Below are positions 10,800-18,810 of a stretch of DNA of 64,000 nt, in pieces (positions within the stretch are counted from its first letter, which is position 1; every line of letters begins with the position of its first letter). This stretch comes from Beijerinckia mobilis (GTDB taxonomy: Bacteria > Pseudomonadota > Alphaproteobacteria > Rhizobiales > Beijerinckiaceae). A model generated the notes under the pieces. It was not told the DNA's origin. It saw nothing but the letters and a program-made list of their open reading frames with translations, and made no database searches. The DNA lies in NCBI RefSeq assembly GCF_000745425.1, contig NZ_JQJH01000019.1:1-64000 (forward strand), given 5' to 3'. Both the position numbers and the translations under genes were made by a program.

Positions 10800-11279
10800 A
10801 TGAAGCTTAACGATATTTCCGATAATCCGGGATCGTCCAAGCCGCGTATGCGTGTCGGGCGCGGTATTGGTTCCGGCAAAGGCAAGACCGGTGGTCGCGG
10901 TGTGAAGGGTCAAAAGGCCCGCACCGGCGTGTCGATCAAAGGGTTTGAAGGCGGTCAGATGCCGATTCATCGGCGCCTTCCGAAACGCGGTTTCTGGAAT
11001 CCTTTCTCGACTGATTATAACGAAGTCAATCTCGGACGCATTCAAACTGCGGTCGAAGCCGGTAAGATCAACGCGTCGGTTCCGGTGACGATCGACGTTC
11101 TGGTCGAAGCTGGTCTTTGTTCCAAGCCCCGTGATGGCGTCAAAATTCTTGGCAATGGCGAGCTCAAGACGAAGCTTGTCTTCGAGGTCGCTGCAGCGTC
11201 CAAGTCTGCGATTGCGGCGATTGAGCAGATAGGCGGCTCTGTGACTTTGCTGAATGCTGCGCCGGTGGCTGAGGCCTGA
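10800..11279 (+). CDS. rplO: 50S ribosomal protein L15
   Basis: Late-assembly 50S protein. The start at 10800 gives [20 protein letters not shown], the normal N-terminus; an upstream in-frame ATG at 10776 overlaps rpmD and adds 8 unrelated residues. The product is 159 aa. Signatures: [20 protein letters not shown] and [17 protein letters not shown]. Followed by a strong terminator. Confidence 0.97.
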   Translation: MKLNDISDNPGSSKPRMRVGRGIGSGKGKTGGRGVKGQKARTGVSIKGFEGGQMPIHRRLPKRGFWNPFSTDYNEVNLGRIQTAVEAGKINASVPVTIDVLVEAGLCSKPRDGVKILGNGELKTKLVFEVAAASKSAIAAIEQIGGSVTLLNAAPVAEA

Positions 11280-11345
11280 GGCGGTTAGACCTGCGGCAAA
11301 TGCGGCAATTCTGTTGGGTGGACAAAACCCTTATGATCTTCTAGG

Positions 11346-11387
11346 GCCTGTGTGGTGAGACGAACACCACACAGGCTTTTCTTGTTT
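11346..11387 (+). terminator. Intrinsic terminator between rplO and secY
   Basis: A 12-bp perfect stem, GCCTGTGTGGTG (11346-11357) with CACCACACAGGC (11365-11376), has a 7-base loop and is followed directly by TTTTCTTGTTT. This is the best intrinsic terminator in the window. It should uncouple most secY-adk transcription from the ribosomal protein operon. Confidence 0.9.
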
Positions 11388-11581
11388 GTCACGCACGCAT
11401 TGAAATAGGAAAATGCGGCATTTTATAAAAGCGTCGAGGAACCCGAGGCCCCATTCTGGAACATTTTCACTTAGGACAGAATCGCTGCGCGGTTTGAAAT
11501 CTTTGAAAATATTCTAGTTTTTCGGCAGAGCGCGATGGGAAACCGTCGAAAGAGCTCGCGAGTTTGATGCGATGTTTCCTA

Positions 11582-11601
11582 TTTGCTCCGTTACGAGCAA
11601 A
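11582..11601 (+). repeat. Inverted repeat in the secY leader
   Basis: A perfect 7-bp inverted repeat TTTGCTC/GAGCAAA with a 6-base spacer lies about 180 bases before secY in the 391-base stretch between the terminator and the gene. It could be an operator or a leader hairpin for an independent secY promoter. I could not identify a clear -35/-10 pair in this stretch. Confidence 0.4.
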
Positions 11602-11778
11602 AATGTTTCGCATTGGCTCAATTTGGTGAAAGATGTGGGGAGTTGGAGGAGGTGAATGCGAAGCGATTCACCCTGAAGGCTTCCAGATTTTGCCTCTGGT
11701 CTTTGACGTCTCTGGACAACAGTTCACGGTATGATCGCGAATCTGAAGGATCGCTTTCATGCAAAAGCGGAGCTATCG

Positions 11779-13113
11779 ATGGTCTCGGCGGCCGAACAAC
11801 TTGCATCCAACGTCAATTGGGGGGCCTTTTCAAAAGCCACCGAACTAAAACAACGAATCTGGTTCACGCTGGGAGCGTTGATCATCTACCGGCTGGGGAC
11901 CTATATCCCGCTGCCGGGGATCGATCCTGCGGCTTTTGAAGCGAATTTCACGGGTAACCGGCAAGGCGTTCTGGAGCTCTTCAACATGTTCGCCGGCGGT
12001 GCCGTGCAGCGCATGGCGATCTTCGCTCTGAACATTATGCCTTATATTTCGGCCTCGATTATCATCCAATTGCTTACCTCGGTCATCCCCTCGCTCGAAA
12101 CGCTCAAGAAAGAGGGTGAGGCGGGCCGAAAGGTGATGAACCAATATACGCGCTATTTGACGGTCGTTCTCGCCGCCTTTCAGGCTTATGGCATTGCGGT
12201 CGGGCTCGAAAGTCAGGCTGGCGTTGTGACTGATCCGGGATTCTTCTTCCGCATCACGACAGTTCTGACTTTGATGGGCGGCACATTGTTCCTGATGTGG
12301 CTTGGTGAGCAGATTACGTCCCGTGGAATTGGTAATGGTTCATCGCTGATCATTTTTGCGGGTATTGTCGCCGCTTTCCCCTCGGCCATCGTCAATACGC
12401 TGGAACTTGGCCGGCAGGGCGCGATTTCGACTGGGGTAATCATTGCCGTGCTGGTCATGTCGATCAGTGTCATTGCCTTCATTGTTTTCATGGAAAGAGC
12501 GCAACGACGGGTTCTGATCACCTATCCAAAGCGCCAGCAAGGCAATCGTATCTATGAAGGACAGACGTCCTTTCTGCCGCTGAAGTTGAACACCTCGGGT
12601 GTGATTCCGCCGATCTTCGCTTCGTCGCTCCTTCTTCTTCCGACGACGATCGCCAATTTTTCACAAAATCAGAACGGGACGGGCATTATAGCGACCATTT
12701 CGGCCTATCTGGGCCATGGGCGGCCGCTCTATATGGCGGCCTATGTGGCGCTCATTATTTTCTTCGCCTTTTTTTATACAGCGATCGTTTTCAATCCGGT
12801 TGAAACAGCGGATAATCTAAAAAAGCATGGCGGGTTCATTCCCGGCATTCGGCCTGGAGAACGAACAGCGCAATATATCGACACGATTCTCATGCGCATT
12901 ACGGTGCTCGGAGCGGCTTATTTGGCAGTGATCTGTCTTCTGCCTGAAGTTTTGATCTCTTATGCTGCCTTGCCCTTCTATTTCGGAGGAACATCGCTTT
13001 TGATCGTCGTTAGTGTGACCATGGATACGGTGGCGCAAATCCACGGCCATCTTCAGGCTCACCAGTATGAGAGCTTGATCAAGAAATCGAAATTGCGGGG
13101 GAAACGTAGATGA
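11779..13113 (+). CDS. secY: Preprotein translocase subunit SecY
   Basis: Pore subunit of the Sec translocon in the inner membrane. The start at 11779 ([20 protein letters not shown]) has a GGAG 7 bases upstream and matches the alphaproteobacterial N-terminus; an in-frame ATG at 11731 is less likely. The product is 444 aa with ten hydrophobic segments, the plug/TM2 region ([20 protein letters not shown]) and the cytoplasmic loop [17 protein letters not shown]. The stop overlaps the adk start (ATGA), so secY and adk are one transcription unit. Confidence 0.97.
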   Translation: MVSAAEQLASNVNWGAFSKATELKQRIWFTLGALIIYRLGTYIPLPGIDPAAFEANFTGNRQGVLELFNMFAGGAVQRMAIFALNIMPYISASIIIQLLTSVIPSLETLKKEGEAGRKVMNQYTRYLTVVLAAFQAYGIAVGLESQAGVVTDPGFFFRITTVLTLMGGTLFLMWLGEQITSRGIGNGSSLIIFAGIVAAFPSAIVNTLELGRQGAISTGVIIAVLVMSISVIAFIVFMERAQRRVLITYPKRQQGNRIYEGQTSFLPLKLNTSGVIPPIFASSLLLLPTTIANFSQNQNGTGIIATISAYLGHGRPLYMAAYVALIIFFAFFYTAIVFNPVETADNLKKHGGFIPGIRPGERTAQYIDTILMRITVLGAAYLAVICLLPEVLISYAALPFYFGGTSLLIVVSVTMDTVAQIHGHLQAHQYESLIKKSKLRGKRR

Positions 13114-13697
13114 GATTGATTCTTCTTGGGCCGCCCGGCGCCGGAAAAGGCACGCAATCCGCACGCCTTCGGGAAAAATACAATATCCCGCAATTGGCGA
13201 CAGGCGACATGCTGCGCGCTGCCGTCAAGGCAGGAACGCCCGTCGGGCTGAAGGCCAAAGCGATCATGGATGCAGGCGGTCTCGTCTCTGACGATATCGT
13301 GGTCGGAATCGTTGCCGATCGCATCGAGGAGGCTGATGCACACAATGGTTTCATCCTCGACGGGTTTCCGCGAACCGTGAAACAGGCGGAAGCTTTGACC
13401 GAGATGCTACACCAGAAGCAAATGGATCTTGATGCGGTCATAGAGCTTGTGGTTGATGAAAACGCCTTGCTCTCGCGGATCGAGAAACGCGCGCAGGAAA
13501 CCATTGCCGCGGGTGGGACGGTGCGTGCGGACGATAATCCAGAGACATTCAAGAACCGCCTAGAGACCTATCGCGCTCAGACCGCGCCGGTATCCTCCTA
13601 TTATCGCGGTGTGGAAGTTCTCAAGACTGTTGATGGAATGGCCGAGATTGACGACGTCACGGCGGCGATTGAGAACATTCTGCAGGTCAAGGTTTAG
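13110..13697 (+). CDS. adk: Adenylate kinase
   Basis: Interconverts ATP + AMP and 2 ADP in the cytoplasm. The product is 195 aa with a Walker A loop GPPGAGKGT near residues 8-16, the NMP-binding segment [12 protein letters not shown], and the signature [16 protein letters not shown]. The LID domain is the short form without zinc Cys, as usual in alphaproteobacteria. It is translationally coupled to secY. The expected next genes rpsM-rpsK-rpoA-rplQ do not follow. Confidence 0.97.
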   Translation: MRLILLGPPGAGKGTQSARLREKYNIPQLATGDMLRAAVKAGTPVGLKAKAIMDAGGLVSDDIVVGIVADRIEEADAHNGFILDGFPRTVKQAEALTEMLHQKQMDLDAVIELVVDENALLSRIEKRAQETIAAGGTVRADDNPETFKNRLETYRAQTAPVSSYYRGVEVLKTVDGMAEIDDVTAAIENILQVKV

Positions 13698-13858
13698 GGC
13701 TGCGGTCAAATGCGGTCATCGCGGCTTGAAGGAGTCGCGATGGTCCAGAGTTATTGCCGCAGACCATCCCCTTCCAGAAGGCGCTCACATTATTGATGAA
13801 TGTTTTTGGAGAGGCTCGGTTTCAATCGAGGCTCGTGCGGAACATCCTTCGGGTTGCT

Positions 13859-14137
13859 TTACCCTACCGCACGGTTCAGGTAGCGGCACGCCAGGACGAG
13901 GACTGCCAGGTTCGCGACCATACAGCATCCGGTGATCACCAGGTTCGAGAGCAGATTGTCCCCGCCCAGTAACGAGAGGGCTGGGATCGACCATGGCATC
14001 GATAATAGGGTGGCAAATAAAGCGGAAAGCGGGTCTGGATCCATCCCGAATGCGCCAACGGCATTCAGGGGAATGAGAGCAAGCGAGGCGATACAGACAA
14101 GAAAATAGACGATGACGATCAGCCTGCAGATGCTCAA
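13859..14137 (-). CDS. Small integral membrane protein, unknown function
   Basis: I do not recognise this family. The frame is open up to 14290, but the TTG at 14137 has a GAGG about 10 bases upstream and gives a clean 92-residue protein starting LSICRLIVIVYFLVC. Three hydrophobic stretches are visible (IVIVYFLVCIASLALIPL, ALFATLLSMPWSIPALSLL and LVITGCCMVANLAVLVLAC). It is convergent with adk; the spacer contains a CATCGCG/CGCGATG hairpin at 13717-13742. A longer start at 14290 is possible but adds hydrophilic sequence without membrane-protein character. Coding status is likely, not certain. Confidence 0.55.
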   Translation of the reverse strand: MSICRLIVIVYFLVCIASLALIPLNAVGAFGMDPDPLSALFATLLSMPWSIPALSLLGGDNLLSNLVITGCCMVANLAVLVLACRYLNRAVG

Positions 14138-14333
14138 GGGTTTATTTGCCTCGCAAATCAAACTGGCGCATTGCGGCCGTTCCGCCAGCGTGGAATTTTT
14201 CTGTATGCAGAAACTCACGCCGAAAATCACTTTTCCGGTAATTGTTTTACCTTGGATCCACTCGACGGCTTGTCGGGTGCGGAGAGCCAATTGGCGTTAC
14301 CTCCGCTTCCACCGACAATCAGGGTGATTGTTT

Positions 14334-14783
14334 TTAAATATAATACATGAGATTCGCGTCATCCATCTCGCCAAGGGCGCGCATTTCGGCAAGGCTCCGG
14401 TTGTCGAGCACAGTTGCCAGGGCATTGCGCGCCTCCAGCATGAGGAGCCGCACTGTGCATCGCTTCTCGTCGATACAATCATCGCACCGGCGGTAGGAAG
14501 AGTGGCTCGCGCATTGGATCGGTGCAAGGGGGCCATCCAGGACGCGTATGATGTGACCGACCATGATCTCGTGCGCTGGACGGGCAAGCGTATAACCGCC
14601 TCCCTTGCCCTTGCGGGAATTCACGAAACCCGCATTGCGCAGCTCCCCGAGAATCGTATCGAGAAATTTCTTTGGAATATCGTTGGCGACGGCAATATCG
14701 GTGACGAGTGTCGCTTCCCCCGGTGTACGGCCAGCAAGATGCACCATGGCCTTGAGACCGTATTTTCCTTTTTTTGTGAGCAT
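14334..14783 (-). CDS. Rrf2-family transcriptional regulator with four-Cys cluster
   Basis: Rrf2 proteins (IscR, NsrR, RirA) are winged-helix DNA-binding proteins that often sense state through an Fe-S cluster. The start at 14783 (MLTKKGKYGLKAMVHLAG) has GGAG upstream and matches the family N-terminus; the product is 149 aa. The wing contains KGKGGGYTLARPAHEI. Cys lie at about 91, 100, 103 and 109 (C-x8-C-x2-C-x5-C), which differs from the C-x5-C-x5-C of IscR. Some cluster ligation is plausible, but ligand and targets are unknown. The gene faces away from the downstream small membrane protein and 255 bases separate it from the next upstream gene. Confidence 0.88.
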   Translation of the reverse strand: MLTKKGKYGLKAMVHLAGRTPGEATLVTDIAVANDIPKKFLDTILGELRNAGFVNSRKGKGGGYTLARPAHEIMVGHIIRVLDGPLAPIQCASHSSYRRCDDCIDEKRCTVRLLMLEARNALATVLDNRSLAEMRALGEMDDANLMYYI

Positions 14784-15038
14784 CCGAACTCCAATCGGCA
14801 CGTCTCGCCATGATTTACCACGTGGCAAGGGCTTTCAATCCTTGTCCAGGATAAACCTTCGCGAAGGATCGCGCAGAGACGTATTGGTAATCAACCGATA
14901 GAGTTCGGAAATGAAATTGTCCATGATTTTCGTAGAGTGTTGCTCTCCATCGATTGGAAAGGCTGGTCTTTCAGCCCTCTTGTTCAGAGCCGTGCGCTCT
15001 TGTTCATGGACGTCTTGTGTTAAGGCTGCGTCCGAAAC

Positions 15039-15515
15039 TCAGTGCAATGTTTGCCGCGGCGAGGGTGTTTCCACGGCCGCGGATTGAGCATTTCCGAGAG
15101 TAAGTCCGCAGGATTGCAGGCATCGTGCTGTCGATCGGCTTGCCCGAACGAGTTCGTCGACCCGATGCGTTCCAAGTAGTTCGGAAGCAGCAAGAGTTTC
15201 AATGAATTCCTCTCCGTGCTGAGAAGCACGAATCAGCGCAAGCATCAGACTTTCATCATGGCAGGGGCATCTGCAGGGTTGCGGATGCCACGCGAGTTCA
15301 CGCGCGGCCTGGTCACGGACCAGCCGTGTAAAAACGTGAAGATCGGTGAAGAGGCTTTTGGCTTGCTCCGGGTTGAGTGCGCGACTCAGAATGTCCCAGG
15401 CGCGATCCCAATAGCAAACCTTGCGTGTGGCATGTCCTGTCATCCAGTAGCGATATTGGACAAGAAGGAGATTTTCCGCGGAGACGTTTGCAGAAACGCT
15501 TTTTTGCGATGCCAT
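15039..15515 (-). CDS. Cys-rich protein of unknown function
   Basis: Not recognised. The start at 15515 (MASQKSVSANVSAEN) has a strong GAGGAAAG Shine-Dalgarno; the product is 158 aa, soluble, with no signal peptide. The N-terminal half is helical and aromatic (LLLVQYRYWMTGHATRK). A CRCPCHDE cluster lies near residue 82 and a CLQSC pair near the C-terminus, suggesting metal or Fe-S binding. It lies upstream of, and on the same strand as, the Rrf2 regulator, so a shared regulon is possible. It is preceded by an AT-rich promoter region. Confidence 0.65.
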   Translation of the reverse strand: MASQKSVSANVSAENLLLVQYRYWMTGHATRKVCYWDRAWDILSRALNPEQAKSLFTDLHVFTRLVRDQAARELAWHPQPCRCPCHDESLMLALIRASQHGEEFIETLAASELLGTHRVDELVRASRSTARCLQSCGLTLGNAQSAAVETPSPRQTLH

Positions 15516-15944
15516 GGTCTTTCCTCTCATCTTCGAACCAGATGATTTTCCGCATGATGTGGAGTGTTTGACTAGGGGGTACTCGAAAGTTGATCTGTTT
15601 TATTTATTCTAATTATTATTGATTTTTGTGTCTAATTTTATGTATGTCTGTGGCTTATTATGAAAAAATAAGGTGCGCAAGATCTATGTTATATAACAAT
15701 TCTAATTCTATACTATGTATGTCATATTGATAAGCTTGGGTTGCTATAGCGTGATTGCGATGGAGGCATGGATGGAAGGGTGCTGCAAAGGGGAGGATGG
15801 CGCTCACAAGGGCCTTTAGTGCCTTTTCGGCCAGCAATGAGCAGGATACCTCCACATGACAGGGAAAAGGCAATAAATATGCGGTAAAATAATACCGTAT
15901 TACTTAAATTATTGATTTTTATTGTATTGTTTATGAATTGGCGG
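15516..15944. other. AT-rich intergenic region
   Basis: About 430 bases are strikingly AT-rich compared with the surroundings. They contain the palindrome GTTATATAAC (15688-15697) and an inverted repeat CGGTA-n6-TACCG (15882-15897). I see no credible gene. The 71-codon minus-strand frame at 15658-15873 has no Shine-Dalgarno and no protein character. It probably carries the promoters for the Cys-rich gene on one side and rplM on the other. Confidence 0.5.
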
Positions 15945-15972
15945 CTTGACCTGATCGCGGTGCTTTTATAGA
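15945..15972 (+). promoter_or_regulatory. Putative housekeeping promoter of rplM-rpsI
   Basis: CTTGAC at 15945-15950 and TATAGA at 15967-15972 are 16 bases apart, close to the alphaproteobacterial sigma70 consensus CTTGAC-n17-CTATAT. Transcription would begin near 15980, leaving a leader of about 70 bases before the rplM ATG at 16051. Confidence 0.5.
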
Positions 15973-16050
15973 AGCAGCATGAGGGAACGCTTGGGCTATC
16001 GAGCCAGCGAGCGGACCTATTTCCAGGTTTCCGGCAGGACGCATATTTTC

Positions 16051-16521
16051 ATGTTTGGAAAAACTTATTCGGCCAAGGCGGCTGATATCGAGAAGAAATG
16101 GATCGTGATCGATGCCACGGGCCTTGTGGTCGGACGGCTCGCTTCGATCGTCGCCTTGAGGCTGCGCGGCAAGCATAAGCCGACTTTCACGCCGCATATG
16201 GATGATGGCGACAACATCATCGTCATCAATGCCGAGAAGGTGGTGCTGACGGGCCGCAAGCGCGACCAGAAAGTCTATCATTATCACACCGGTTATCCGG
16301 GTGGTATCAAGGAGCGGTCCGCGAAATTCATCCTCGACGGACGTTTTCCCGAGCGTGTCGTCGAAAAGGCGGTGGAGCGCATGCTTCCGCGCGGTCCGCT
16401 AGGCCGCAAGCAGCTCGGTAATCTGCGGGTCTATAAGGGCACGACCCATCCGCACGAGGCGCAGCAGCCAGAAGTCCTCGATATCGCCAAGCTCAATTCC
16501 AAGAATGCCAGGACCGTCTGA
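16051..16521 (+). CDS. rplM: 50S ribosomal protein L13
   Basis: Early 50S assembly protein. The start at 16051 gives [20 protein letters not shown], equivalent to the usual MKTFSAKPAEVEKKW; an in-frame ATG at 15979 would add 24 unrelated residues and lies at the transcription start. The product is 156 aa with [19 protein letters not shown] and the signature [18 protein letters not shown]. It is 2 bases ahead of rpsI, forming the standard L13-S9 pair. Confidence 0.97.
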   Translation: MFGKTYSAKAADIEKKWIVIDATGLVVGRLASIVALRLRGKHKPTFTPHMDDGDNIIVINAEKVVLTGRKRDQKVYHYHTGYPGGIKERSAKFILDGRFPERVVEKAVERMLPRGPLGRKQLGNLRVYKGTTHPHEAQQPEVLDIAKLNSKNARTV

Positions 16522-16523
16522 CC

Positions 16524-17003
16524 ATGGCCGAGACACTTTCTTCGCTTCAGGACCTGAAGGCCGCCACCGCCGTTCCGACGGAAGAAGCGCCTGTCTATTC
16601 GCAAAAGCTCGATGCTTTCGGCCGGGCCTATGCCACCGGTAAACGTAAGGATGCCGTCGCCAGAGTCTGGATCAAGCCCGGTTCCGGCAAAGTCACTGTC
16701 AATGGCCGCCCGCTCGAAGTTTATTTCGCGCGTCCGGTTCTGCGCATGATACTCCAGCAACCGCTCGGTGTCGCCAAGCGCGTCGACCAATATGACCTGA
16801 TGATCACTGTGGCCGGCGGCGGTCTCTCCGGACAGGCCGGTGCCGTGCGTCATGGTCTTGCAAAGGCTTTGGTCAATTATGAGCCGGAACTCCGTTCCGC
16901 ACTCAAGAAGGAAGGTTTTCTCACGCGCGATTCGCGTACAGTCGAGCGTAAGAAATACGGCAAGAAGAAAGCTCGCCGCAGCTTCCAGTTCTCGAAACGC
17001 TGA
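16524..17003 (+). CDS. rpsI: 30S ribosomal protein S9
   Basis: Head protein whose C-terminal Arg contacts P-site tRNA. The product is 159 aa with an acidic N-terminal extension before the core [19 protein letters not shown]; the C-terminus [17 protein letters not shown] is diagnostic. Cotranscribed with rplM and terminated by the hairpin at 17026-17051. Confidence 0.98.
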   Translation: MAETLSSLQDLKAATAVPTEEAPVYSQKLDAFGRAYATGKRKDAVARVWIKPGSGKVTVNGRPLEVYFARPVLRMILQQPLGVAKRVDQYDLMITVAGGGLSGQAGAVRHGLAKALVNYEPELRSALKKEGFLTRDSRTVERKKYGKKKARRSFQFSKR

Positions 17004-17025
17004 TCAGCGTCTTCCGGAATCTCTC

Positions 17026-17051
17026 AAAGGCGGCTCACGGGCCGCCTTTTT
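17026..17051 (+). terminator. Intrinsic terminator after rpsI
   Basis: Stem AAAGGCGGC (17026-17034) pairs with GCCGCCTTT (17041-17049) around a 6-base loop and runs into TTTTTC. It separates the rplM-rpsI unit from argC, though the start of argC is only about 20 bases downstream, so partial read-through is likely to feed argC. Confidence 0.85.
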
Positions 17052-17069
17052 CATTTCAGGATTGATCTC

Positions 17070-17990
17070 ATGCCGGCACGAATCTTTATCGATGGGGAAG
17101 CGGGAACCACGGGCCTTGGCATCAAGGAGCGACTTGCCGGGCGTGCCGATGTGGAGCTCGTCAGCCTTCCTGCGGGGGACCGCAAAACCGCTGAGGCAAA
17201 ACAGACCGTCTACAAGGGTGTGGATCTCGTCATTCTTTGCCTGCCGGATGATGCCGCGAAGGAAGCAGTCGTTCTGGCCGGCGCCCTGGGCGATGCTGCG
17301 CCGCGCCTTCTCGACGCCTCGACGGCGCATCGCACGGCGCCCGGCTGGACCTATGGTTTTCCCGAATTGACTAAGGGTCAGGCCGAGGCGATCGCAAAGG
17401 CTCCGCGCGTCGGCAATCCCGGCTGTTATGCGACAGGTGCGATTGCCCTTTTACGGCCGCTGACAGAGGCGGGGCTTTTGCCCTCTACCGCTTCGGTCTC
17501 CATCCACGCGGTTTCCGGATATTCAGGCGGGGGCAAGACGATGATCGCCGCCTATGAGGCCGGCACGGCGCCGGCATTCGAGGCCTATGCCCTTGGGCTC
17601 GGCCATAAACATGTGCCCGAAATCATGGCCTATGGGCAATTGCAGAATCGTCCGATCTTCACCCCTTCCGTCGGCAATTTTCGTCAGGGAATGTTGGTCT
17701 TCATTCCGTTGTTCCTCGATTCCCTGCCGCAAAAGCCGGGCAGGAAGGATCTGGCTGCTGTGCTGCAGGCCCATTATGCGGGAAGCCGGCATGTGCATAC
17801 GCGGATGGAGGAAGCCCCGGAGAGGCTGGAACCCCAGGCGCTCAATGATACCAATGAACTCGAGCTTTTTGTCTGCGGGCCGGAAGAAGGCCGTCAGGTG
17901 GTGCTTGCCGCCCGCCTGGACAATCTCGGTAAGGGTGCGTCGGGAGCGGCCTTGCAGAATACCGAATTGATGCTCGGGCTCTGTTCCTGA
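17070..17990 (+). CDS. argC: N-acetyl-gamma-glutamyl-phosphate reductase, type 2
   Basis: Third step of arginine biosynthesis: NADPH-dependent reduction of N-acetylglutamyl phosphate to the semialdehyde. The 306-aa length and sequence mark the type 2 form, shorter than the 340-aa type 1. The catalytic Cys is in VGNPGCYATG. An N-terminal Rossmann segment (ARIFIDGEAGTTGLGIKERL) and the active-site region HAVSGYSGGGK are clear. AGGA lies 8 bases before the ATG. The rplM-rpsI-argC adjacency is common in Rhizobiales. Confidence 0.96.
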   Translation: MPARIFIDGEAGTTGLGIKERLAGRADVELVSLPAGDRKTAEAKQTVYKGVDLVILCLPDDAAKEAVVLAGALGDAAPRLLDASTAHRTAPGWTYGFPELTKGQAEAIAKAPRVGNPGCYATGAIALLRPLTEAGLLPSTASVSIHAVSGYSGGGKTMIAAYEAGTAPAFEAYALGLGHKHVPEIMAYGQLQNRPIFTPSVGNFRQGMLVFIPLFLDSLPQKPGRKDLAAVLQAHYAGSRHVHTRMEEAPERLEPQALNDTNELELFVCGPEEGRQVVLAARLDNLGKGASGAALQNTELMLGLCS

Positions 17991-18700
17991 AACGAACTGA
18001 GACTTTGCAATCACCTTTGTTGGATGCGGGAAACCGCATCCTGTTCTTGAAGCGAGTGGCCGCCATCGCCCACTTATCTTGGGGAAACGCGTGGAGGCTC
18101 GCGACGGGCGTTTCCCAAATATGGGAACCAACGGAACCCGTGTGCTGCCATGGAACCAAACCTTGGCGCACTTATCTCTACAGGCGCCAAGAACGTCAGA
18201 TTTGCAGACCGCATTCCAGGAAAAGGCCGATGCTCAAGCAGGTCTCATGGTGCTTGACTGCGAATGATGACCGGCTCACCTGATTGCATTGGCACAATCG
18301 GCAGTGACGTCCTAACGCCGAGAGCCTTTTTCGATAACATTGAATCGCGAGGCGATTCAATGACCATGAAATGTGCTGAGTTTTTGTCAGTGGAGCGTTT
18401 CTGGATATATCTGGAACGCCCTAGATAAAGCCAATTATCAGTCACTTCTTCCTCGCCGGCAACAACCGTTTGTGTCTCCATAGGGAGTCCAGCGCCCACA
18501 TCATGGCGCGTATTATGCCAAACGATGATGCCGTCTCTTAAGCCTCGCCGATAAACCCGTTCACCCGTTCGAAGTTCGGACTTGTATGGACGGATGGCCA
18601 TCCGGAATCCGGACGGATGTATGCAGCTCCGCTTTTGTTGTATTTCTATAAATCAATAAAAAACAATATCTTGTGAAAAATGTGATGGTGTCCTGACGCC
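17991..18700. other. Long intergenic region upstream of the monooxygenase
   Basis: No credible gene is seen in about 700 bases. It holds a perfect 10-bp inverted repeat ATTGAATCGC-GAG-GCGATTCAAT (18339-18361), one copy of a dispersed ~70-base repeat (18355-18425) and a 12-base palindrome GGATGGCCATCC (18592-18603). The palindrome lies about 100 bases ahead of the -24/-12 promoter, where an enhancer for a sigma54 activator would be expected. Confidence 0.55.
18355..18425 (+). repeat. Dispersed repeat family A, copy 1
   Basis: About 70 bases align with the reverse complement of 60235-60305. They share the exact 17-mer GCGTTTCTGGATATATC (here 18395-18411; the other copy 60249-60265 on the minus strand) and a second block reading TGACCATGAAATG here against TTACCATGAAAATG there. 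The core is an imperfect palindrome. Intergenic and apparently non-coding, like REP-type elements. Confidence 0.65.
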
Positions 18701-18716
18701 TGGCATACTCCCTGCG
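18701..18716 (+). promoter_or_regulatory. Sigma54 (-24/-12) promoter of the monooxygenase operon
   Basis: TGGCATACTCCCTGCG matches the RpoN consensus TGGCAC-n5-TTGC with the invariant GG (18702-18703) and GC (18714-18715) exactly 12 bases apart. Transcription would start near 18727, 84 bases before the monooxygenase ATG. The presence of an AcoR-type sigma54 activator gene three kilobases downstream supports the call. Confidence 0.8.
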
Positions 18717-18810
18717 CTAGTGGATAAGGCGGGTGTTCGAAATTGGACGGACATACGCCATCGGTCAGAAATCCGGGCCGAACTATAAACGCATGACCAG
18801 GAGAGGAAAC

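Noticed and set aside
15658-15873. 71-codon minus-strand frame in the AT-rich spacer
   Set aside because: No Shine-Dalgarno, no recognisable features, and the spacer is otherwise promoter-like.
18245-18601. 118-codon minus-strand frame
   Set aside because: Runs across a dispersed repeat and a 10-bp inverted repeat; composition is not protein-like and no ribosome-binding site is seen.
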